This document shows, piece after piece, positions 1 to 5,267 of a stretch of DNA of 6,101 nt. Origin of the DNA: JAYZVT01 sp050248375 (GTDB lineage: Bacteria > Pseudomonadota > Alphaproteobacteria > Rhizobiales > Methyloligellaceae); the NCBI GenBank assembly GCA_050248375.1, contig JBFWSL010000222.1, positions 1 through 6,101 of the forward strand, written 5' to 3'. The notes under the pieces are model-generated. The model was not told where the DNA came from. It was given only the letters and a program-made list of their open reading frames with translations, and did not search any database. Position numbers and translations under genes: made by a program. The number at the start of each line of letters is the position of its first letter. Position 1 is the first letter of the stretch.

Positions 1-123
1 GAGAAGCTCAAGGAGCTGGACGAAAGCATCGTCATCAACTCCGTGCGTTTCCGCTGGCAGGAAGTCCGCCGCGACGTGCGCAAGTATCTCGACGCCGCTG
101 CGGTGATGAGCTCGCGCGGATAG
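1..123 (+). CDS. C-terminal end of an unidentified protein (5' truncated by window edge)
   Basis: Frame 1 is open from the first base to a TAG stop at 121-123 and gives 40 residues. It reads like real coding sequence: about 85% of third codon positions are G or C, as in the neighbouring genes. The visible peptide is charged and probably helical, beginning EKLKELDESIVINSVRFRWQ and ending in a short tail, AAAVMSSRG. There is no obvious membrane segment or metal-binding motif. I do not recognise the family, and 40 residues are too few to assign one. The gene converges with the YggT-like gene at 246-599, with about 120 bp of palindrome-rich sequence between the two stops. Confidence 0.6.
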   Translation, partial: EKLKELDESIVINSVRFRWQEVRRDVRKYLDAAAVMSSRG

Positions 124-152
124 CCCCGGCGGGCGTCGCCCTAGCGCATCAT

Positions 153-178
153 CCGGCCAAGTGGAATCGCTTGGCCGG
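153..178. repeat. Perfect 9-bp inverted repeat (hairpin) in convergent intergenic region
   Basis: CCGGCCAAG (153-161) and its exact reverse complement CTTGGCCGG (170-178) flank an 8-base loop. It lies 30 bp after the stop of the upstream plus-strand gene. No run of T follows on the plus strand, so it is not a classical intrinsic terminator, though it could act as a transcript-end hairpin. It is only 20 bp from the larger palindrome at 198-246. The two may be parts of one dispersed composite element, which is inference from proximity. Confidence 0.6.
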
Positions 179-197
179 TAAGCCATATCAATAGCTT

Positions 198-246
198 GAG
201 CATGATCCTGTCGGAAAAGTGGTATCCACTTTTCCGGATCAGGCTC
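198..246. repeat. Long interrupted palindrome, Rhizobiales-type intergenic repeat
   Basis: The core is a perfect 10-bp palindrome, GGAAAAGTGG (213-222), TAT loop (223-225), CCACTTTTCC (226-235). After a 4-base bulge (TGTC, 209-212, left arm only) the stem continues as GAGCATGATCC (198-208) against GGATCAGGCTC (236-246), with one mismatch. The folded element is about 49 nt and very stable. The sequence resembles short palindromes that I recall in many copies between genes of Rhizobium, Brucella and Bradyrhizobium relatives. The outermost base, 246, is also the last base of the YggT-like gene's stop codon, so the element sits exactly at that transcript's 3' end, where it may stabilise or terminate mRNA. 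No U-tract follows on either strand. Confidence 0.75.
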
Positions 247-599
247 TAGTAGAAAATCTTGTAGAAGAAGCGGCCCACCGCCTGCCCGACCTCGCTTTCC
301 AGCGGGAAGGACAGCATGCCCATGACCGAATAGCCAAGCAGCCAGGGCATCACGTAGAAGCGGAACATGTAGAAGAACCAGGCCACGTAGAGCGGCACCA
401 GCGCCCGCACGAGGAACGCCGGGGTGATCGGGGAGAACAGCTTCAGCAGCGGCTCGGTCGCCTTGACGAAGAACTGGTTGAAGAAGAACGTGCTCTCCTC
501 GGGCAGGAAGATGCGCATGGCGAAGCGGCCGATCAGCGTCCACATGATGACGCCGAGGATGTAGTCGAGAATCACGGCCCAGAGCGGTAGTCCGTCCAT
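246..599 (-). CDS. YggT-like small integral membrane protein
   Basis: This 117-residue protein is strongly hydrophobic. Residues 7-31 and about 61-88 look like membrane-spanning helices. Between them is FNQFFVKATEPLLKLFSPITP-type sequence (about 40-60), which matches the pattern of the YggT family (COG0762): an Asn/Phe start, a Val-x-x-Thr-(E/Q)-Pro core and a basic/Pro end. Bacterial YggT proteins are small membrane proteins of poorly defined function, linked in various species to osmotic or ion homeostasis and to cell-division or envelope gene clusters. The start is ATG at 597-599, with GGAG ten bases upstream on the minus strand. It is downstream of the symporter operon but separated from it by a strong terminator (651-684), so it probably has its own promoter or relies on read-through. 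Its stop codon abuts the palindrome at 198-246. The gene is likely real; the family call is moderate because it rests on motif memory. Confidence 0.7.
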   Translation of the reverse strand: MDGLPLWAVILDYILGVIMWTLIGRFAMRIFLPEESTFFFNQFFVKATEPLLKLFSPITPAFLVRALVPLYVAWFFYMFRFYVMPWLLGYSVMGMLSFPLESEVGQAVGRFFYKIFY

Positions 600-650
600 T
601 GTCGCTGGTCTCCGGCGGCTGCTTCGGGAACTGTCTGTCGGGAAGATATC

Positions 651-684
651 AAAAAAAGCCGGGACGAGTCTCCTCGTCCCGGCT
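651..684 (-). terminator. Rho-independent terminator of the symporter operon
   Basis: On the minus strand a perfect 12-bp GC-rich stem (673-684 pairing with 657-668, loop TCTC/GAGA at 669-672) is followed directly by seven T residues (the A-run at 651-657 on the plus strand, the first overlapping the stem base). This is a textbook intrinsic terminator. It begins 19 bp after the TAG stop of the symporter gene (703-705) and so ends the DUF4212-symporter transcript before the YggT-like gene. No comparable T-run lies on the other side, so it is directional. Confidence 0.92.
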
Positions 685-702
685 CGTTGTTGCGGTCGAA
701 CC

Positions 703-2541
703 CTAGTGGGTCGAGCTCAGGATCGTTTCACCGCGCGGGATGCGGATCTCGTCCACCATCGCCTGGGTCTCCTTGTCGGGAGCAGGCGTCAGCAGTGTCA
801 CCACAACCATGGCGACAAGGCTGGCGGTTGCGCCAACCATGCCGAAGCGCAGGTGATCCATGCCCCACCACGGAGCCATCAGGCCGTTGTACACCATGTA
901 GAGGTACCACGTGCCCGCGGCCAGTCCGACGACCATGCCGGCGATGGCGCCGGCACGGTTGGCCCGCTTCCACCACACGCCGAGGACGAGCGGGAAGAAG
1001 AGGCCGGACATGGCGAAGCAGAACGCCCATGCCACCGCGCCGAGGATGCCTGTGAGCTTCAAGCTCGCCACCGCTGCGCCGAGGGCGCCGATGACGAGAA
1101 GCAGCACGCGGGCAACGATCAGGCGCTTCGCGGTCTCCGCCTTCGGGTCGATGATCTTGTAGTACAGATCATGCGACAGCGCGTTGGCGATGGCCAGCAG
1201 GAGGCCGTCGGCGGTGGACATGGCCGCAGCCATGCCGCCCGCGGCCACCAGGCCGGAGATCACGTAGGGCAGGCCTGCAATTTCCGGAGTCGCCAGCACG
1301 ACGATGTCGCCGCGCATGAAGAACTCGTTCACTTGCAGGATGCCGTCGTTGTTGGCGTCCTGGATGGCTAGCATCTTCACGTCTGACCAGTTCTTGATCC
1401 ACGACAGGTTGTTCACGTCGGCGATCGACTTGCCGATGATCGACGTGGCCAGGTTGGGATCGAGAACCTGCAGCTTGGTGAAGGTCGCCAGCGCCGGTGC
1501 CGTGAAGTACAGCAGGAAGATGAACAGCAGCGACCATGCCACCGAGGCGCGGGCAGCACGCACGGACGGCGTGGTGAAGTAGCGCATCAGGATGTGCGGC
1601 AGGGATGCCGTACCGATCATCATGCAGGCCACCAGCGTGACGAAGCGCCACGCATCGACGGCCGTCGTGCCGGCCGCGGCATGCGGCTTGGAAAGCGCCG
1701 ACATGCCCGAGAAGCCGCTCTGCAGCTTCACGGCGGCCAACTGGCCGACCTGGTGCATCTTCTCCAGTTCCTCGATGCGCTCCACCGCGTGTCCGTAGAC
1801 GAAGTGCGGAATGATGCCGAAGCCCTGCTTGTTCGACATCCAGATCACCGGGATCAGGTAGGCGATGATCAGCACGATGTACTGAGCCACCTGCGTCCAG
1901 GTCACCGCGCGCATGCCGCCGAGCATCGAGCACAGCAGAATGCCGAGGAGGCCGAACCACACGCCCACTTCGAACGGAATGTGCAGCGCGCGCGCGGCGA
2001 TCGTTCCCGTGGCGTTGATCTGCGCCGTCACATAGGTGAAGGACGCGACCACGAGCACGACGACGGCGCAGAACCGTGCGATGTTTCCGCCGTAACGGGT
2101 GCCGATGAAGTCAGGCACCGTGTAGCAGCCGAATTTGCGCAGGTAAGGCGCCATCAGAACGGCCACCAGCACGTAGCCGCCGGTCCAGCCGACGACGAAG
2201 GCGAGGTAACTGTGACCGCCCATGTAGACGCCACCGGCCATCGCGACGAAGGACGCGCCGGACATCCAGTCCGCCGCGGTCGCCATGCCGTTGAACACCG
2301 AGGGCACCTGCCGGCCGGCGACGTAGTAGGCGTCGACCTGCATGGTGCGTGAAAGCCACCCGATCAGGGCGTAGATGAAGATCGTGAAACCGACGAAGAG
2401 AATGCCGATCGTGTCCGCGGACACGCCGAACCTCTCGAGGATCGCCATCAGGAAGATGAAGACGATGAAACCGCCGGTGTACAATCCGTAGATTTTAGGC
2501 AGGTTCTGGATGAACCCGCCCTCCATGCGGAGCATACTCAT
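703..2541 (-). CDS. Sodium:solute symporter, VC_2705-type large subunit
   Basis: This 612-residue inner-membrane carrier of the sodium:solute symporter (SSS) family is expected to couple Na+ entry to uptake of a small solute. Relatives include the acetate permease ActP, but the substrate here is unknown. It has about 13 hydrophobic helices. Family landmarks are AATADWMSGASF-like sequence near residue 90 (here ATAADWMSGASF), GTASLPHILMR (310-320), and STADGLLLAIANALSHDLYY with Ser442/Thr443 where SSS carriers bind Na+ (Na2 site). A hydrophilic insert at about 235-300 is consistent with the VC_2705 subfamily rather than classical ActP. Residues 395-406 form a canonical EF-hand loop (see separate entry). 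The start is ATG at 2539-2541, preceded by a GGGGGGA Shine-Dalgarno-like tract six bases upstream. The gene starts 12 bp after the DUF4212 stop, so the two are surely cotranscribed. A strong terminator follows. The length is normal for the subfamily and no frame damage is seen. Confidence 0.95.
   Translation of the reverse strand: MSMLRMEGGFIQNLPKIYGLYTGGFIVFIFLMAILERFGVSADTIGILFVGFTIFIYALIGWLSRTMQVDAYYVAGRQVPSVFNGMATAADWMSGASFVAMAGGVYMGGHSYLAFVVGWTGGYVLVAVLMAPYLRKFGCYTVPDFIGTRYGGNIARFCAVVVLVVASFTYVTAQINATGTIAARALHIPFEVGVWFGLLGILLCSMLGGMRAVTWTQVAQYIVLIIAYLIPVIWMSNKQGFGIIPHFVYGHAVERIEELEKMHQVGQLAAVKLQSGFSGMSALSKPHAAAGTTAVDAWRFVTLVACMMIGTASLPHILMRYFTTPSVRAARASVAWSLLFIFLLYFTAPALATFTKLQVLDPNLATSIIGKSIADVNNLSWIKNWSDVKMLAIQDANNDGILQVNEFFMRGDIVVLATPEIAGLPYVISGLVAAGGMAAAMSTADGLLLAIANALSHDLYYKIIDPKAETAKRLIVARVLLLVIGALGAAVASLKLTGILGAVAWAFCFAMSGLFFPLVLGVWWKRANRAGAIAGMVVGLAAGTWYLYMVYNGLMAPWWGMDHLRFGMVGATASLVAMVVVTLLTPAPDKETQAMVDEIRIPRGETILSSTH
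1324..1359 (-). other. EF-hand-type calcium-binding loop within the symporter
   Basis: Residues 395-406 of the symporter read DANNDGILQVNE. This fits the 12-residue EF-hand loop: Asp1, Asn3, Asp5, invariant Gly6, hydrophobic Leu8 and Glu12 as bidentate ligand. It lies in a hydrophilic segment (about 370-410) between transmembrane helices, just before the helix leading to the Na2-site Ser/Thr pair at 442-443. Only one loop is present. I recall similar Asp/Asn/Gly-rich loops in other VC_2705-type symporters, so it may be a subfamily feature. Calcium binding itself is inference. Confidence 0.7.
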
Positions 2542-2553
2542 TGCGTGTCCCCC

Positions 2554-2841
2554 CTATTCATCTTCCGCGAAACCGAATTCGCGGTCGATGGCGTCCTGCT
2601 GCTTCACGAATACGAAGAGCTGGACCACGAAGACGATAAGGGACCCCTGGGCGGCCATATAGTAGCCGAGAGGCCATCCCATGAACCGTACCGAATTCAG
2701 TTCGGGCGCGAACCAGTGGACCACGTAAGAGAAGATGAACCAGATGACCAGGTGAACGATCATCAGATTCTTCGTCTTCGCCCAGTGAGCCTCGCGCTGC
2801 TGTTCGGTACCGGTCCTGGCTTGGGCTTTGCTTGCTGCCAT
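2554..2841 (-). CDS. DUF4212 protein, sodium symporter small subunit
   Basis: This 95-residue membrane protein matches the DUF4212 / putative Na+ symporter small-subunit family (TIGR03647 type), whose members are almost always encoded directly upstream of a VC_2705-type symporter. It has a charged cytoplasmic-type N-terminus, then His-Trp at 19-20, a first helix at about 25-45, a short polar turn with PELNSVRFMGWPLGYY (46-61), a second helix at about 62-79, and the acidic tail FGFAEDE. It probably forms a complex with, or helps assemble, the large subunit; this is inferred from conserved pairing, as no activity is known. The start is ATG at 2839-2841 with GGAG eight bases upstream on the minus strand. 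It is the first gene of the operon, with its promoter in the divergent region 2842-3119, and is followed after 12 bp by the symporter. The length is typical for the family. Confidence 0.93.
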   Translation of the reverse strand: MAASKAQARTGTEQQREAHWAKTKNLMIVHLVIWFIFSYVVHWFAPELNSVRFMGWPLGYYMAAQGSLIVFVVQLFVFVKQQDAIDREFGFAEDE

Positions 2842-3119
2842 TTTTCAGACTCCGGTTGAATCGCCACAATCCCGCCCACCGCTACACCGGGGTAACAGTT
2901 GCAAGAGGGGTATTAGAGCGTAACCTCGGAGCGTGCCGGTGGGCCGGCATCGGCTTGTTTCCCCCCTCAGAGAGTCGGAAGGATACCGGCAGAGGGTGGG
3001 AGGCTGAACTAGACTAAAGTTTTGTCGTCCACAGCCGCTCCTTTTGCTCCAGATCAGGGACGGGAATCGCTGTTTTGGAACAGAATTTTACAGTTTTCCT
3101 CACAACCGGCAGGTAGGGG
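2842..3119. promoter_or_regulatory. Divergent intergenic region carrying promoters for the symporter operon and the CBS/DUF294 gene
   Basis: These 278 bp separate two divergent start codons, so promoters for both directions must lie here. I cannot place a convincing -35/-10 pair on either strand. Visible features are a 6-bp inverted repeat (2934-2949), a stretch richer in A and T just before the plus-strand gene (about 3068-3100), and clear ribosome-binding sites at the edges (AGG at 3111-3113 for the plus gene; GGAG at 2850-2853 on the minus strand for DUF4212). The sharing of one region by carrier and putative regulator suggests coordinated control. Confidence 0.6.
2934..2949. repeat. Short inverted repeat, possible operator
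   Basis: TGCCGG (2934-2939) and CCGGCA (2944-2949) flank TGGG, and a further G-T pair would extend the stem. It lies 93 bp upstream of the DUF4212 start and 170 bp upstream of the exonuclease-CBS-DUF294 start. The size and symmetry would suit a dimeric regulator, but in GC-rich DNA such a repeat can easily arise by chance. Confidence 0.25.
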
Positions 3120-5264
3120 ATGAATCCGCCCGGAACCAGTGCGAATTCCGGTGCCACGCCACTCCTGGCGCTTGGCGCGGTCGCGCTCGACCTGGAGACC
3201 ACCAGCATGGACCCCGCCCTGGCGCGGACCGTGCAAGTGGGCGCGGTGCGCGTTTCCCGGGGCCACGTGAATCGCGACGACACGCTGTCCATGCTGATCA
3301 ATCCGGGCATGCCTGTGCCGCCGGTTTCTTCCGCCATTCACGGCCTCTCCGATGACGATCTGAAAGATGCGCCGGTTTTCGCCGGCGTCGTCGAGGCGCT
3401 GGAGGACTATCTCGGCGGCGCCGTGCTGATCGGCCATACCATCGGCTATGACCTCACCGTGCTGCGGCACGAATACAACGACCTCGGCAGGCCCTGGACG
3501 CAGCCGCGCGCGTTGTGCGTCCGCATGCTGGCGCGCGTCGCCTCTCCGGACCTGGGCGATTATGGTCTCGACCGGATCTGCGAGAAGCTCGGCATCCCGG
3601 TCGAATATCGCCACACCGGTCTGGGCGACGCGATCATGGCCGCCGAAGTGTTCGTGCGGCTGATCGAGCCCCTGCGCGCGCGCGGCGTGCGCACCCTGGC
3701 GGAAGCGGAGGCCGCCTGCGCCAGGCTCGGCGACGAGGAGCGCCGCCACGCCGAGGCCGGCTGGGTGCATCCCTCCGCCGCCCGCGAGCAGCATGCCGCC
3801 ATGGAGGCGATCCGGCGCATCGACGCCTATCCGTTCCGCCACAGGGTACGCGAGGTCATGGGCACGCCGCCCCGCTTCGCGCCGCCGGAGATGACCGCCC
3901 GCGAAGCGCTCGGTTTCATCCTCGACAACAAGGTCAGCTCCATTTTCGTCAAGGCGAAGGACGGGCGCCTCGGCATCGTCACCGAGCGCGACCTGCTGCG
4001 CGCCATCGATCCGCGCCGCGAGGGCGGCTCCAACTCGACCCTCGAACAGCTCATGAGTTCCCCCCTGCATAGTGTGCCGCAGGACAGCTTCCTCTACCGG
4101 GCCATGGGGCGAATGCACCGGCTGCGCATCCGCCATCTCGCCGTGACCGGCGACGACGGCCAGATCGTCGGCGCCCTGACCAACCGCGACCTGCTGCGGA
4201 TGCGCGCGACCGAGGCGATTTCCCTGGGCGACGGCATTGATACCGCGGACTCTCCCGAGGCGCTGGCCGCGGCATGGGCGGCCCTGCCGCGCATCGCCCG
4301 CTCGCTGCATGCCGAGGAGGTGGACGCGCGCGCCATCGCCGCGATCCTCAGCGGCGAGGTGTGCGCCATGACCCGGCGCGCGGCGCAACTGGCCGAGATC
4401 CGCATGGCGGAGGACGGCAAGGGCGGTCCGCCGGTGCCTTACGCCGTGCTCGTGCTTGGTTCCGGCGGGCGGGGGGAAAGCCTGCTGGTCCCCGATCAGG
4501 ACAACGCCATCGTTTTTGCTTCCGGAGAACCGGGAGGCCCGGAGGACAAGTGGTTCGAGGAGATGGCGATCCATTTGGCGGCCATTCTCGACACCGCCGG
4601 CCTGCCCTTCTGCAAGGGCGGCGTCATGGCCAAGAATGCCCCATGGCGCCACAGCGTCGCCGGCTGGCGGGCCCTGGTGGACAACTGGATCGCCCGGTCG
4701 AAGCCGGACGACCTGCTCAACGTGGACATCTTCTTCGATGCCCTGGCGGTCCATGGCGATCTGCGCATGGGCGAGGGCGTGCGGGAATACGCCTTCGCGC
4801 GCGCGCGCAACAATTTCCCCTTTTTGAAGCTGCTCGCCGAAATCAGCCGCAAGTGGCAGCCGCCGATCACGTTTTTCGGTGGCCTGCGGACCGAGAACGG
4901 GCGCATCGATCTCAAGCTCGCGGGCCTGATGCCCGCCTTCTCCGTTGCCCGTGTGATGTCGATCCGCCACGGCGTCCTGGCGCGGTCCACGCCTGAGCGT
5001 CTGGCCGCGGTCCGGGACCTGGGGATCGGGGCGCCCGCGGACTTCGACCGGGCCATCGCCGGCCACAAGGTCCTTCTTGGCGCCATCCTGGAACAGCAGC
5101 TCATCGACAGCGAGGCCGGCCAGCCGCTCTCCAACTGGGTCGATACCCGCCGTCTTGGCAAGGACAGGGTCCGCGAAATCCGCGACGCGTTGAAGGATAT
5201 CCAGCCGCTGGAGGAACTGGTTCTCGATGTCCTGACCGCGCGAACGCCGGGCGCGGCGGCCTGA
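3120..5264 (+). CDS. Fusion protein: DEDDh 3'-5' exonuclease + CBS pair + DUF294 nucleotidyltransferase
   Basis: This 714-residue, soluble, multidomain protein has four parts. (1) Residues ~18-182 are a DnaQ/RNase T-like exonuclease with all DEDDh residues: Asp24 and Glu26 (ALDLETT), Asp111 (GHTIGYD), His165 and Asp170 (HTGLGD). (2) Residues ~238-362 are two CBS domains, each with the nucleotide-binding signature ending in Asp: GIVTERD (Asp291) and GALTNRD (Asp357). (3) Residues ~440-560 are a DUF294 nucleotidyltransferase-like domain with GSGGRGES (447-454) and the metal-binding pair Asp459-x-Asp461, with Asp536 or Asp540 a likely third carboxylate. (4) Residues ~570-705 are the DUF294 C-terminal domain (PITFFGGLRT onward). 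The cyclic-nucleotide-binding domain often found at the N-terminus of DUF294 proteins is absent; the exonuclease takes its place. An in-frame TAG at 3114-3116 makes ATG 3120 the first possible ATG, with AGG six bases upstream. It is divergent from the symporter operon. Its role as a nucleotide-responsive regulator of uptake is inferred; the nucleic acid or nucleotide substrate is unknown. Confidence 0.93.
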   Translation: MNPPGTSANSGATPLLALGAVALDLETTSMDPALARTVQVGAVRVSRGHVNRDDTLSMLINPGMPVPPVSSAIHGLSDDDLKDAPVFAGVVEALEDYLGGAVLIGHTIGYDLTVLRHEYNDLGRPWTQPRALCVRMLARVASPDLGDYGLDRICEKLGIPVEYRHTGLGDAIMAAEVFVRLIEPLRARGVRTLAEAEAACARLGDEERRHAEAGWVHPSAAREQHAAMEAIRRIDAYPFRHRVREVMGTPPRFAPPEMTAREALGFILDNKVSSIFVKAKDGRLGIVTERDLLRAIDPRREGGSNSTLEQLMSSPLHSVPQDSFLYRAMGRMHRLRIRHLAVTGDDGQIVGALTNRDLLRMRATEAISLGDGIDTADSPEALAAAWAALPRIARSLHAEEVDARAIAAILSGEVCAMTRRAAQLAEIRMAEDGKGGPPVPYAVLVLGSGGRGESLLVPDQDNAIVFASGEPGGPEDKWFEEMAIHLAAILDTAGLPFCKGGVMAKNAPWRHSVAGWRALVDNWIARSKPDDLLNVDIFFDALAVHGDLRMGEGVREYAFARARNNFPFLKLLAEISRKWQPPITFFGGLRTENGRIDLKLAGLMPAFSVARVMSIRHGVLARSTPERLAAVRDLGIGAPADFDRAIAGHKVLLGAILEQQLIDSEAGQPLSNWVDTRRLGKDRVREIRDALKDIQPLEELVLDVLTARTPGAAA

Positions 5265-5267
5265 TGC

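Noticed and set aside
198..246. Palindrome as an intrinsic terminator
   Set aside because: No T-run follows the stem on either strand. A dispersed repeat or transcript-stabilising hairpin fits better.
1594..2352. A 252-residue plus-strand open frame opposite the symporter
   Set aside because: The composition is dominated by His, Arg, Ala and Asp and no family is recognisable. It lies fully within the strongly supported symporter gene.
2940..2956. Possible sigma-54 promoter on the plus strand with GG and GC spaced by 10 bases (TGGGCCGGCATCGGCTT)
   Set aside because: Only the GG/GC spacing and a few bases fit the TGGCAC-N5-TTGCW pattern. In GC-rich DNA this spacing occurs often, and it overlaps the inverted repeat.
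3054..5066. A 670-residue open frame on the minus strand opposite the exonuclease-CBS-DUF294 gene
   Set aside because: It is the antisense shadow of a gene with unmistakable domains. Its product is rich in Arg, Gly, His and Ala with no recognisable motif, as is usual for the reverse frame of GC-rich genes.
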